Origin: Pseudovibrio axinellae
Lineage (GTDB): Bacteria; Pseudomonadota; Alphaproteobacteria; Rhizobiales; Stappiaceae
Length of the DNA: 64,000 nucleotides
Reading direction: 5' to 3'
Assembly (NCBI RefSeq): GCF_900110875.1
Contig: NZ_FOFM01000005.1
Span: forward strand, 285,099 to 349,098
A program made the position numbers and the translations under genes. The notes beneath the pieces are model-generated. The model did not search any database, was not told the origin of the DNA, and saw only the letters and a program-made list of their open reading frames with translations. This document shows, in pieces, positions 28,426 through 37,686 of the stretch (position 1 is its first letter; every line of letters begins with the position of its first letter).

Positions 28426-29180
28426 TCAGCCAGCACTCCACCATTATTATTTATTATTTCTAGTTTGAGGCGCTCGTTGAACTGGTCACCCTGCAAGCCA
28501 TAGAGAGTATCGAGGAAAGCTGGCGTGAAGCTTCCCGGTCCCCTCGCCTGCTCAGCTGCAATCTCCCCGCACACACCATAAATGGCAAGTGCAGCAAGCA
28601 TGGCGAGCTCTTGATCAGGCTCCACTGCCGCAAAACCAGCCATAACCCCGCCCAAAGCACAGCCAATACCAGTCACTTTGTCCATGTAAACATGGCCGTT
28701 GCTCATTTTGTACGTATGTTGACCAGAAAATACGAGATCCTCTTGCCCTGTGCGTACAACCAACTGTTTGTCTGAGACAGCCTCTTTTAGCCCCTCATAC
28801 TCCGCTTGGTTGGCTTTCAGGATCGACACGTTCTCAGCCAGTATGTCTCTGGCAAACTGCATACGAATGTCAGAACGATCCACTTTAACCGGATCCAGCA
28901 CGACTGGTATAGGTTTCTTGATAGCCCCCTCAAGGCCGAGCCGAATCCCGTGCCGCCGCTTGCCATCAAGCGTCCCAAGGTTCACGAGCAACCCATCCAC
29001 ACTATCGATAAATGTTGGAATTTCATCATGAGACGCAGTCATGGAAGGCACAATATTACAGGCCAGCATGACATTCGCCGTAATGTTTTGTGCAACTGAG
29101 TTCGTCAGGCAATGAACCCGAACACCGCGTGCACGCAGGTTTTCAAAGACCTGCCAAAAATCGTCAGCTGTATAGGACAT
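28422..29180 (-). CDS. thiM: Hydroxyethylthiazole kinase
   Basis: This 252-residue kinase has the N-terminal VHCLTNSVAQNITANVMLA motif and the conserved VTGIGCALGGVMAGFAA near the phosphate site (the usual GTGC is TGIGC here). It phosphorylates thiazole alcohol for thiamine salvage. A strong GGGGAG site precedes its ATG. It is the first gene of the riboswitch-controlled operon thiM-thiD-TRAP protein. No thiE is adjacent in this window, so thiamine phosphate synthase must lie elsewhere. Confidence 0.93.
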   Translation of the reverse strand: MSYTADDFWQVFENLRARGVRVHCLTNSVAQNITANVMLACNIVPSMTASHDEIPTFIDSVDGLLVNLGTLDGKRRHGIRLGLEGAIKKPIPVVLDPVKVDRSDIRMQFARDILAENVSILKANQAEYEGLKEAVSDKQLVVRTGQEDLVFSGQHTYKMSNGHVYMDKVTGIGCALGGVMAGFAAVEPDQELAMLAALAIYGVCGEIAAEQARGPGSFTPAFLDTLYGLQGDQFNERLKLEIINNNGGVLAE

Positions 29181-29233
29181 TTGTTTTCGCTCCCCTATCG
29201 ATTTCGGCGGGAACGATTACATTGGTACACATC

Positions 29234-29326
29234 CCAATTCCCTCCGCCGGTACAATCCGGATCAGGTTCTAGGAGTTGGCAGAACAGCCTCTCAGCCCGT
29301 CAATCATGTCAGGGCACCCCCATTGG
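29234..29326 (-). promoter_or_regulatory. TPP riboswitch
   Basis: On the minus strand all conserved blocks of the THI element are present in order: GGGGTGCCC, GGCTGAGAGG, AACCTGATCCGGATTG, then CCGGCGGAGGGAATTGG. The flanking P1 stem is CCAAT/ATTGG. It lies 54 bases before the thiM ATG. No T-run terminator is visible between it and thiM, so control may be translational through the GGGGAG ribosome site. Confidence 0.95.
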
Positions 29327-29516
29327 CTCTTGTTTTTTGCTAACAAACTAGAGCAGGAACTGCAAGAGGAAACGAGCGACACCAAGCAGAGGCAACTGGG
29401 GGTAGTTTTCACTAAAAAACGCAAAAGCTTGCAAAAAAACGCTACTTCGCTGCAAAATGCCTACAAAACAACGCAAGCTCAAATTTAAGCTTACGGAACA
29501 GAAGGATAGCCGATAA

Positions 29517-29753
29517 ATGATTCCGTTCTTTGTTCAAATCAAATGCCAGCTGGGAAAAACCTATCAGGTTGCCAATGCCATTGCTGACGCGGAAATTGCC
29601 TCCGAAATCTACTCCACTTCCGGAGATTACGATCTGCTGGCCAAATTCTACATAAACGATGATGACGACATCGGTCATTTTGTTGCCGACAAGGTTCAGG
29701 TGTTTGAAGGCATACAAGACACCAAAACCACTATCACCTTTAAGGCATTCTAA
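29517..29753 (+). CDS. Stand-alone Lrp/AsnC ligand-binding (RAM) domain protein
   Basis: This 78-residue protein consists only of the alpha-beta ligand-binding domain found at the C-terminus of Lrp/AsnC regulators (VQIKCQLGKTYQVANAIAD, STSGDYDLLAKFYI). There is no DNA-binding domain. Such SARP-like proteins may bind amino acids or modulate full-length Lrp partners; the function is not established. AAGGAT lies before the start. A symmetric hairpin follows the stop. Confidence 0.85.
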   Translation: MIPFFVQIKCQLGKTYQVANAIADAEIASEIYSTSGDYDLLAKFYINDDDDIGHFVADKVQVFEGIQDTKTTITFKAF

Positions 29754-29763
29754 TCACAACACA

Positions 29764-29790
29764 AACAGGCGGGCCACAAACCCGCCTGTT
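29764..29790. terminator. Hairpin between convergent genes
   Basis: AACAGGCGGG and CCCGCCTGTT form a perfect 10-bp stem around a 7-base loop. There is no long T-run on either strand, so it is a weak or bidirectional terminator. Confidence 0.6.
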
Positions 29791-29824
29791 GCTTCAAAAC
29801 TATTCGCTCCACGAAATACCAAAA

Positions 29825-32137
29825 CTAACTTCCGGCGCTTTGAGCTTCCTGAATTGCAGTCCAGACCGCAATGGGTGTAGCAGGCATATTGATATGCTCA
29901 ACACCGGCGTTCTTTCGCAGCGCATTTTGTACGGCATTCATCACCGCAGGCGCAGCTCCAATAGAACCAGCCTCACCAGCCCCTTTAATTCCCATTGCAT
30001 TTGTCGTCGAAGGAACGTTGTTGGTTGAGAAATCAAAACTCGGCAAATCATCTGCACGAGCAACATGATAGTCCATGAAAGATGCACTCAGCAGCTGACC
30101 GTCCTCATCATAAACAGTATGCTCACAAAGAGCCTGTGAGATCGCTTGGCCAGCTCCCCCATGCACCTGCCCTGCCAAAAGCATAGGATTCACTGTGACA
30201 CCAAAGTCATCAACGATCACATAGTTGACCACTTCTGTTTTGCCAGTATCAGGATCAATCTCAACCTCACACACATGGGTGCCATTCGGGTAAGTACATT
30301 CATCCTGCATCACTTTTTCGGCTGCACTCAAAGTACTTTCCTGAGATTCAGCCACACTCACAAGGCTGACTTGCTGGTCCGTACCAACAACGCGGACCTG
30401 ACCATCCTCCAGCGTAAGATCCCCAACACCAACCTCTAGCTTCTCGCTGGCAATCTCTTTGATCTTAGCAACTAATGTCTCTGATGCCGCCTTAACAGAA
30501 GGCAGACCGAGCGGAATCGACCTAGACCCACCGGTTCCGCCACCAGTGGCGACACGGTCGGTATCACCCTGCACCATCTCCACCTGGTCCATCTGTAAAC
30601 CAAATTGTTCAGCAATAATTTGCCCATATGCAGTCGCATGGCCCTGCCCATTGCTCTGAGTACCAATCAGCAATGTCACAGTGCCGTTCGCGTTCAGCTC
30701 CAGCTTAGCTTCTTCACCACCAGGAAATGCGCAGGCCTCCACATAGCTTGATAGCCCAAACCCACGGTAAAGCCCCTTCGCTCGGCTTTCCTCTTCACGC
30801 TCAGCAAATGTAAGATACTGCGCCTTCTCCAAAGCTTTTGTCAGGTGCGCTCCAAAGGACCCGGTATCATAAGTACGCCCTGTCGCCGTGGTATATGGGA
30901 GCGCATCGTCAGCGATAAAGCTTTGCCGGCGAAACTCAGCTGGGTCCATACCTATTTCATAGGCTGCTTTATCTGCCAAACGCTCAATCAAATAAAGGGC
31001 TTCAGGACGCCCTGCACCGCGGAAGGCATCAAGTGGCACTGTGTTTGTGTAAACGCCTTTTGCCTCTATCCATGTTGCAGGAACATCATAGAGTCCAGAG
31101 GACATTGTAATGCCAGTGCCGGGGATACCCGGGCCAAACTCATGTAGATAAGCGCCCATATTTGCAAGTACATCAACCTTAAGGCCAGTCATTCTACCGT
31201 TCTCATCCAACGCCAGCTCTGCAGTGGACACATTATCGCGGCCATGTGCATCAGATACAAAATGCTCAGTACGTTCCTGCAGCCATTTAACAGGGCGGCC
31301 CAGACGTTTCGCAGCTATCAAGCAGAGCGGGTACTCTAGGTAGGTGAATATTTTTGTCCCAAAGCCACCGCCCACATCAGGCGTCACCACTCGGATATCT
31401 TTTGGGTCAATTCCAAGAATGTGCTTCGAAATTACATCGCGAACAGCGTGCCCACCCTGGGTCCCTGTCGTCAAAGTGTATCGGCCACTCTGCGTATCAA
31501 ATTCGCCAAGACAAGCCCGTGGCTCGACAGCGTTGGAAACGACACGGTTATTAACGACCTTAATCTTTGTAACGTGATGGGCAGTCTGGAAAGCCTCTTC
31601 CATCGCGTCCTTATTGCCCATTCCAATGTGAAATGCTTGGTTTGAGCCATGCTCAGGCCAAACCAAAGGCGCATCTTCACCTAATGCAGCTTCTGTCCCT
31701 ATCGCGGGGTCCATGTCCCCATAATCTACCTCAATCATTTCCAAAGCAGCACGCGCTTGCTCAATAGTGTCAGCCACAATAAAAGCGATCGCGTCTCCCA
31801 CAAAACGAACTGTATCAGAGCAAAGGACTTCACGCTTAGGAACCCAATGCTTGCTCCCATCGATCTGTCGCAGCACTGCTTTACACGGAATAGAGTTTGT
31901 TTCTTCAATATCCGCAGCTGTCAAAATGAGGTTCACACCCTCCATAGCCCGTGCATCATCCAGTCCTCCCAGAGTGAATTTTGCAAACGCAAGTGATGAC
32001 CGCAAGACAACAGCGTGGGCACTTCCAGCCACTTTCAGATCATCGGTGTAATGACCCTTTCCGGAAATAAAGTCAGCATCTTCTTTTCGGCGAACGGGAG
32101 CACCAACTCCAAACTTCGGTGTAGCAATCTGATTCAT
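29825..32137 (-). CDS. Molybdenum hydroxylase large subunit (CoxL form II-like), orphan
   Basis: This 770-residue xanthine dehydrogenase/CO dehydrogenase large subunit has the N-terminal GVGAPVRRKEDADFISGKGHY, the molybdopterin-binding VGGGFGTKIF, and the active-site segment AFRGAGRPEA. That motif matches form II CoxL-type proteins (AYRGAGR) and not form I CO dehydrogenase (AYxCSFR), so true CO oxidation is unlikely. The usual FAD and 2Fe-2S subunits are absent from the neighbourhood. ATG at 32137 (MNQIATPKF) has GAGG upstream; the frame extends 50 codons further without homology. Confidence 0.85.
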   Translation of the reverse strand: MNQIATPKFGVGAPVRRKEDADFISGKGHYTDDLKVAGSAHAVVLRSSLAFAKFTLGGLDDARAMEGVNLILTAADIEETNSIPCKAVLRQIDGSKHWVPKREVLCSDTVRFVGDAIAFIVADTIEQARAALEMIEVDYGDMDPAIGTEAALGEDAPLVWPEHGSNQAFHIGMGNKDAMEEAFQTAHHVTKIKVVNNRVVSNAVEPRACLGEFDTQSGRYTLTTGTQGGHAVRDVISKHILGIDPKDIRVVTPDVGGGFGTKIFTYLEYPLCLIAAKRLGRPVKWLQERTEHFVSDAHGRDNVSTAELALDENGRMTGLKVDVLANMGAYLHEFGPGIPGTGITMSSGLYDVPATWIEAKGVYTNTVPLDAFRGAGRPEALYLIERLADKAAYEIGMDPAEFRRQSFIADDALPYTTATGRTYDTGSFGAHLTKALEKAQYLTFAEREEESRAKGLYRGFGLSSYVEACAFPGGEEAKLELNANGTVTLLIGTQSNGQGHATAYGQIIAEQFGLQMDQVEMVQGDTDRVATGGGTGGSRSIPLGLPSVKAASETLVAKIKEIASEKLEVGVGDLTLEDGQVRVVGTDQQVSLVSVAESQESTLSAAEKVMQDECTYPNGTHVCEVEIDPDTGKTEVVNYVIVDDFGVTVNPMLLAGQVHGGAGQAISQALCEHTVYDEDGQLLSASFMDYHVARADDLPSFDFSTNNVPSTTNAMGIKGAGEAGSIGAAPAVMNAVQNALRKNAGVEHINMPATPIAVWTAIQEAQSAGS

Positions 32138-32538
32138 GAAAACCTCAAAAGTCTGGAGAGCGACACAACACCGCACCTCCCAATACAGCTTTTTACGTAT
32201 CAGCAGAGAAACTACAGTGCTTTTTTCAACCTGCAAGTGTTTTCTACAACACCGCAGAGGTCCAATTACAATAGTTACTTGGCACAAGTACCACCTGATA
32301 TTGCGCAGTTTATGGCAGGATACTTGAACTCATAAGTTGTTACGAGCTTCGCGCTCCCTGTCGAAACTCTCAAGTTAAAATTTATTTTAGAATTTGACCA
32401 AACTACAAACATTAGGTTATTTAAGCCAAACACCCATCTGATCCTTGTTACGATGTACGCTCCTTAGCGAACATCACTTTGCACCGGACATCGGGTCTGG
32501 TCTTTTGCTCGTAACAAGGCAGCTTCGAAAGCAGTTAC
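32138..32538. other. Intergenic stretch between molybdenum hydroxylase and EamA gene
   Basis: About 400 AT-rich bases separate two divergent genes. I see no convincing small gene, RNA or inverted repeat; it probably holds the two promoters. Confidence 0.5.
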
Positions 32539-33513
32539 ATGCCTGTTCCTTCAGCCACGCCTGAAGGCAGCTCATCACCTGCTGCGTACAAAACGAGGTT
32601 TTCCGAAAAATGGCAAAGCCTTTCAAATAACACACGCGGTATCTGCTGGGCCCTTCTGGCAACATTCCTTATGGCCGTTATGAGCACAATCATCAAACTG
32701 CTCGGCGATCATCTACACGTTACTCAAATCCTTATGCTTCGTCAGTTCTTCATGCTGGCAATCTCGGCACCAGTCGTCATAAAAGGTTTCCCGGGCTCAC
32801 TTAAAACACAGGCTCCATTGCTTCACCTTGGCCGTATTCTGCTTGCAGCCGCTGCAATGTACTTGGGCTTTACAGCGGTTATCCATTTGCCACTTGCAGA
32901 AAGCACGGTCATCGGCTTTGCAAGAACGTTTTTCATTACGATTTTCGCCGTCATTTTCTTGAAAGAGGTCATTGGAGTTCACCGCATATCAGCAACGCTC
33001 CTAGGCTTTATCGGAGTGATGGTCATCGTTCAGCCTGGTACCGGCGCTGAAATGAGCATCTACAGCGCCATGGCTATTTTTGCCTCAGCCTGTGCCGCGC
33101 TCGTTGGCATCATTTTGAGAAAAGTCACACAGCTTGATCGGCCAATTACGATCTTGACGTTTCAGGCCACCTTTGTCGGGCTGATAATGGCGCCATTTGG
33201 CATTTACAACTGGGCTCCCATTAGTGTTAACGATGCAATCCTATTGCTCTGCTTAGCCGGTGTCAGCTGGGGTGCACAAATGTGCAATATTCAAGCCCTT
33301 AGGTTTGGTGAAGCTTCTGCAATCGCGCCATTCGATTACATCCGGCTCGTATATGCCGCAATCATATCCATCGTCATATTCGGTGTTTGGCCGCTCTGGA
33401 CGACATATCTCGGCGGAGCCATCATTGTAGCAGCCTCGTTGTACACACTGCACCGTGAGACAGTACTCGGCAAAAAAGTTGCTACGGGAACAGCTCCCTC
33501 CAAAACACATTAA
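32539..33513 (+). CDS. EamA-family (DMT) inner-membrane permease
   Basis: This 324-residue protein has ten predicted helices in two EamA repeats. The first contains LMLRQFFMLAISAPVV and AESTVIGFARTFFITIFAVIFLKEVIG, and the second FGEASAIAPFDYIRLVYAAI, as in RhaT/YdcZ-like and S-adenosylmethionine-uptake-like carriers. The substrate is unknown. A strong ribosome site is not obvious, so the start may be slightly different. It converges on fadD with a shared terminator. Confidence 0.83.
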   Translation: MPVPSATPEGSSSPAAYKTRFSEKWQSLSNNTRGICWALLATFLMAVMSTIIKLLGDHLHVTQILMLRQFFMLAISAPVVIKGFPGSLKTQAPLLHLGRILLAAAAMYLGFTAVIHLPLAESTVIGFARTFFITIFAVIFLKEVIGVHRISATLLGFIGVMVIVQPGTGAEMSIYSAMAIFASACAALVGIILRKVTQLDRPITILTFQATFVGLIMAPFGIYNWAPISVNDAILLLCLAGVSWGAQMCNIQALRFGEASAIAPFDYIRLVYAAIISIVIFGVWPLWTTYLGGAIIVAASLYTLHRETVLGKKVATGTAPSKTH

Positions 33514-33531
33514 CGTAACGATCACGTACAA

Positions 33532-33560
33532 AAAAAAGCCCTCGCACTTGCGAGGGCTTA
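33532..33560. terminator. Bidirectional terminator, strong on the minus strand
   Basis: AAGCCCTCGC and GCGAGGGCTT pair around ACTT. The minus strand continues with eight T, matching the end of the fadD transcript, and the plus strand continues ATCTTTT. Confidence 0.9.
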
Positions 33561-33579
33561 TCTTTTGCAAACGGCTTAT

Positions 33580-35247
33580 TCAGCTTGCGTTTTCGAGAGT
33601 CCGAGCCTTAGCTTTTTCTTCCTCGACAAGCTCTTTCTTGGAGAGTTTACCAACCATTGTTTTTGGAAGCTCATCCCGGAATTCAATTGCCTGAGGCATC
33701 TCGATTTTCGAAATATGGTCCTTCAAGAACTCCTTCAGCTCACCTTCGCTGCTGCTTTCGCCATCTTTCAGCTTCACGAAAGCCTTAGGCGCCTGACCGC
33801 GGTATCCATCAGGGATCGCAATCACAATAACCTCAGCAACCGCTGAGTGCTGATACAACGCCTCCTCGATCACACGCGGATAGACATTGTAACCAGAGCA
33901 GATGATGAGGTCTTTGATACGATCTACAAGGAAGATAAACCCTTCCTCATCCATATAACCGACGTCGCCCGTGTGCAACGCACGGCCATCTTCGAGCGTC
34001 TTGGCCGTTTCATCAGGACGATTCCAGTAGCCCTTCATAACCTGCGGGCCGATAATACACAGCTCGCCTTTTTGACCGCGTTCAACAACCTTTTCAGGCT
34101 CATCCAGATCACGGAACTCAATAGACGTGCCCTGCATGACCACACCAATCGAACCGTCTTTACCAGTCCCGTCCATAGGATTAGCTGCGGCAACTGGAGA
34201 ACTCTCCGTCAAACCGTAGCCTTCCACCAGAACACACCCGGTCAGCGCTTCAAACTTCTGCTTCACTTCAACAGGAAGCGGCGCGCCACCAGACATACAA
34301 TAGTTGATCGAACTAAGATCGTAATTCTTGGTCATCTCGCTATTGTTGATTGCAGTGTAGATTGTTGGAACCGCTGCAAATAGAGTTGGCTTTTTCTTGG
34401 CAGCAAGATCAAGCAGTTCTTTCAAATCAAAGCGCGGCATCAGCAGCATCTCTGCTGCTCCAAGAATAGACAGGTTCTGCAAAACAGTCATTGCGAACAC
34501 ATGGAAGAAAGGCAACACGCATAGTGTTTTCTCTTGACCACGCCTCAATTCACCATAATGGCTATCCAGCATCTCCATATTCGAAGTGATGTTATAATGC
34601 GTTAGCATTGCGCCCTTTGGAACACCAGTTGTACCACCAGTGTACTGCAAGATCGCAACATCTTCCTTCGGTTCAATCTCGACCGGAGTAACCGCCCTAC
34701 CTTTAGCAAGAAAGTTCTTAAAGCGGATATGAGCTTTGTCCGCTGGAATGTTGGAAACATCCTTGCGTTTGAACATCTTGAACAGGAGTTTTTTCGGCTG
34801 AGGTAGGATGTCTGCCATTGGACATACAATGATGTTGTCTAAAGCCCCTTCCTGACGAACCGCTTCCACCCGGTCATAGATCACAGAAAGATCCATAGTC
34901 ACCATGATGCGGGCACCAGAGTCCCTCGCCTGGAAGGCGATTTCGCGCTCAACATAAAGCGGGTTGAAGTTGACAACGACTCCACCAACTTTCAGGATCG
35001 CGAAATAGAAAATGGTGTAATATGGCGTGTTGGGCAAACACAAACCGACCTTATCGCCTTTTTTCACACCCATCGCCTGAAGGGCGCCTGCAGTGCGCTC
35101 GACGAAGTCTCCCAGTTCGCCATAGCTTGTAGTCTTGCCCATAAAATAGATAGCTGGACGGTGAGCATAACTCTTTACGGTCTCATCCAGATAGCTGTCG
35201 ATGGTACGAATTGGAAATTCCAGTTGTCCCTCACGATCTGTCACCAT
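33580..35247 (-). CDS. fadD: Long-chain fatty-acid-CoA ligase
   Basis: This 555-residue ANL adenylate-forming enzyme has the P-loop QYTGGTTGVPKGAMLTH (A3), EGYGLTESSPV (A5), LHTGDVGYMDEEGFI (A7), DRIKDLIICSGYNVYP (A8) and the C-terminal catalytic Lys in PKTMVGKLSKKEL (A10). It activates fatty acids to acyl-CoA at the inner membrane, for beta-oxidation or lipid synthesis. The FadL-like porin at 25-26 kb may supply its substrate. It is monocistronic. Chain length preference cannot be read from sequence. Confidence 0.92.
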   Translation of the reverse strand: MVTDREGQLEFPIRTIDSYLDETVKSYAHRPAIYFMGKTTSYGELGDFVERTAGALQAMGVKKGDKVGLCLPNTPYYTIFYFAILKVGGVVVNFNPLYVEREIAFQARDSGARIMVTMDLSVIYDRVEAVRQEGALDNIIVCPMADILPQPKKLLFKMFKRKDVSNIPADKAHIRFKNFLAKGRAVTPVEIEPKEDVAILQYTGGTTGVPKGAMLTHYNITSNMEMLDSHYGELRRGQEKTLCVLPFFHVFAMTVLQNLSILGAAEMLLMPRFDLKELLDLAAKKKPTLFAAVPTIYTAINNSEMTKNYDLSSINYCMSGGAPLPVEVKQKFEALTGCVLVEGYGLTESSPVAAANPMDGTGKDGSIGVVMQGTSIEFRDLDEPEKVVERGQKGELCIIGPQVMKGYWNRPDETAKTLEDGRALHTGDVGYMDEEGFIFLVDRIKDLIICSGYNVYPRVIEEALYQHSAVAEVIVIAIPDGYRGQAPKAFVKLKDGESSSEGELKEFLKDHISKIEMPQAIEFRDELPKTMVGKLSKKELVEEEKAKARTLENAS

Positions 35248-35488
35248 ATGCAGATCTCCTCCCCGAATTATTTTAGTTCTTCAGACGAAGTTGACAGGAA
35301 ACCCAGACTGAACGCTGAAGTTCGAGTGCGCACCATATCAGAAAAACCTTATTGCATCATGTTTTGCGCAGAACTTGAGATAAGCTTACCAGTGCGTCAA
35401 CCCAGACATAGGGTTGAACTTCAATGTATCACTTTCCTCAATTCTCCTGATTTTTTCTCGATAAACAAAGAGATTTCAATGTCCTGCT

Positions 35489-37204
35489 CTATTGTACGAG
35501 TGCAAACTTAGAAACATCAAACAGCCCAAAATCAGTAATTTTAAGGTGGGGAATAACTGGAAGAGGCAAGAATGCAACCTGCAAAAACGGTTCTGGCAGC
35601 ACACAATCAAGTGACTTTGCCGCAGCCCGCAACTCTTCAAGGTGTTCCTTTACAACTTCAAACCGCTCAAGGCTCATCAACCCGGCGAGCGGCAGCTCCA
35701 TTTCAGCAATCACATCACTCCCTTTCGCGACAACGAATCCCCCCTTCAACGCAACACACCGGTTTACTGCGACGGCCATCGCTTCTTCATCAGCACCAAC
35801 AACGCAAATATTATGACTGTCATGCCCGACAGAGGACGCGATCGCACCGCAAGTCATCCCAAAGCCGTTAACGAACCCAGTGGCGATATTGCCTGTTTTT
35901 CCATGTCGCTCAACCACTGCAACCTTAAGCGCATCCTGCCCAAGGTCGATCTGCGAAGCGCTATCCTGAGCAGGGAGTCTCATCTTCAAATGCTCAGTGA
36001 TAATCAATCCCGGTTTCACGCCAATTACAGAGGTTTCTTGCCGCGCTTGCACATCAAAGCTGTCAGCACTCACTGGCGCGGCATGGCAACTGTCCTGCAG
36101 CCCTTCCGGCTCAACCAGCTTCCGGTTGGCAAACAGCTCTGGCGTCACCAGGCGTCCAGCGCTGATGACCTCAGCAACATCACAGCTATCCAAATCATTA
36201 AGCAAAACGATATCAGCACGCCAGCCTGGAGCAATTAATCCACGATCCCTCAATCCAAACGCATTTGCTGCAGACCAGCTTGCCGCACGATATACGTCCA
36301 TTGGCGCACATCCATGGGCGATCAAACGCCGAATAAGGCTATCAAGGTGCCCTTCCTCAGCAATATCAAGCGGGTTCCTGTCATCGGTACACAATGCGAC
36401 GAAGCTTGATGTTTGCGGTGTCAGAACAGGTGCCAGAGCATCCAGATCCTTAGAAACGGAACCTTCCCTGATCAAAATCGTCATACCCTTAGTGATCTTC
36501 TCCAGGGCTTCTTCAGCTGTCGTAGCTTCGTGGTCAGTGCGAATTCCAGCGGAAAGGTAGCCGTTTAAGGCTTTGCCGCGCACAAGTGGCGCATGACCAT
36601 CGATATGCTCATTCTCAAACTCGGCGATTTTTGCAAGTGCATCCGGGTCACCTGCAAGCACGCCAGGAAAGTTCATGAATTCGGCAAGCCCAATGACACT
36701 CGGATGCTCCTTAAATGGCAAAAGGTCGTCAATCTCCAACCGCGCGCCAGCAGTTTCAAATTGCGTCGCAGGCACACACGAAGACAGGTTCACGCGCAAA
36801 TCCATGATCGTCTCAACTGAGCTATCAAGAAAGTACTGGATCCCTGCTGCGCCCGTTACATTTGCAATTTCATGAGGGTCGCAGATCGCAGTGGTCACAC
36901 CGTGAGGCAAGACACATCGATCAAACTCAAAGGGAGTTACCAGCGAGGATTCCACATGCAGATGGGTATCGATAAAACCAGGGACTGCAGTTTTCCCACT
37001 GCAATCAATTTCCGTTAAGCCATGATAGGTATCGTAGGTCCCAACGATCTTCTCACCGCAAATAGCAATATCGGTCGTGGTCAAACTTCCATCAATTACG
37101 TTGAACAGCCCGACATTCTTTAACACCACATCAGCAGGGGTATTCCCTTGCCCCTGATCGATGAAAGATTTTAAACCGGCGACTTTTTGCTGGCGAGATT
37201 TCAT
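35489..37204 (-). CDS. ade: Adenine deaminase
   Basis: This 571-residue amidohydrolase has the metal site [12 protein letters not shown], the second domain signature [11 protein letters not shown], and a C-terminal adenine deaminase domain ([20 protein letters not shown]) with conserved DSHN. It converts adenine to hypoxanthine plus ammonia in purine salvage. The ATG at 37204 (MKSRQQK) is preceded by GGGAGGATGCATT, so the longer frame to 37246 is rejected. It is divergent from zwf; a perfect palindrome lies 200 bases upstream. Confidence 0.93.
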   Translation of the reverse strand: MKSRQQKVAGLKSFIDQGQGNTPADVVLKNVGLFNVIDGSLTTTDIAICGEKIVGTYDTYHGLTEIDCSGKTAVPGFIDTHLHVESSLVTPFEFDRCVLPHGVTTAICDPHEIANVTGAAGIQYFLDSSVETIMDLRVNLSSCVPATQFETAGARLEIDDLLPFKEHPSVIGLAEFMNFPGVLAGDPDALAKIAEFENEHIDGHAPLVRGKALNGYLSAGIRTDHEATTAEEALEKITKGMTILIREGSVSKDLDALAPVLTPQTSSFVALCTDDRNPLDIAEEGHLDSLIRRLIAHGCAPMDVYRAASWSAANAFGLRDRGLIAPGWRADIVLLNDLDSCDVAEVISAGRLVTPELFANRKLVEPEGLQDSCHAAPVSADSFDVQARQETSVIGVKPGLIITEHLKMRLPAQDSASQIDLGQDALKVAVVERHGKTGNIATGFVNGFGMTCGAIASSVGHDSHNICVVGADEEAMAVAVNRCVALKGGFVVAKGSDVIAEMELPLAGLMSLERFEVVKEHLEELRAAAKSLDCVLPEPFLQVAFLPLPVIPHLKITDFGLFDVSKFALVQ

Positions 37205-37686
37205 AATGCATCCTCCCAGAGGAAGAACATCCCATGCCCTCCTCACCTATTTTTCGTGCTCATCAGCTTAGCAAAAGATTACAAGCTCCCCAATCCCACC
37301 AATACAAATGCTTGTTGGAATTGTACAAATCACTCCAGCAAGGTAATAAAACCCACAGAATTTATGGCACATCAAAGCTCAGCTCTGGTTTTGCCAAGGC
37401 TCAGTGCCTAGTTTCTAGGCACATTCGTATTTTTGCTTGCTTTTTGACGAAACCCAGACCAAACAGAGGTGCGAATTCATAGGTACAACCTTTGTATGAG
37501 TTTTGACGTAAAAAGAGCAGTCAAACTGCCGGCCTGCGGCCCAAGAGCCGCGCCTCTTGCAACTCTACAAACAAATATAATTCAGCTGGCCTGTGGGATT
37601 TCTCCCACAATTCCCCCATCTGAAACAACGCATGCCAAGCAATTGAAGCCGGATATCCAATACCGGCTCACGACCAAGGGAACTCC
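37205..37686. other. Divergent ade-zwf intergenic region
   Basis: About 480 bases without a gene. It contains a perfect 8-bp palindrome (37404-37422, listed separately), a 7-bp hairpin TGTGGGA-TTTC-TCCCACA at 37592-37609, and the inverted repeat AGCCGG/CCGGCT at 37647-37668, just before zwf. These may be operator or leader structures; none has a T-run. Confidence 0.5.
37404..37422. promoter_or_regulatory. Perfect operator-like palindrome between ade and zwf
   Basis: GTGCCTAG-TTT-CTAGGCAC is a perfect 8-bp inverted repeat with a 3-base centre, without a terminator T-run. It is about 200 bases upstream of ade and 265 upstream of zwf. The protein that binds it cannot be named. Confidence 0.4.

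Noticed and set aside
29825..32287. Aerobic carbon monoxide dehydrogenase.
   Set aside because: The active-site segment AFRGAGR is of the form II type and the small and medium subunits are absent.
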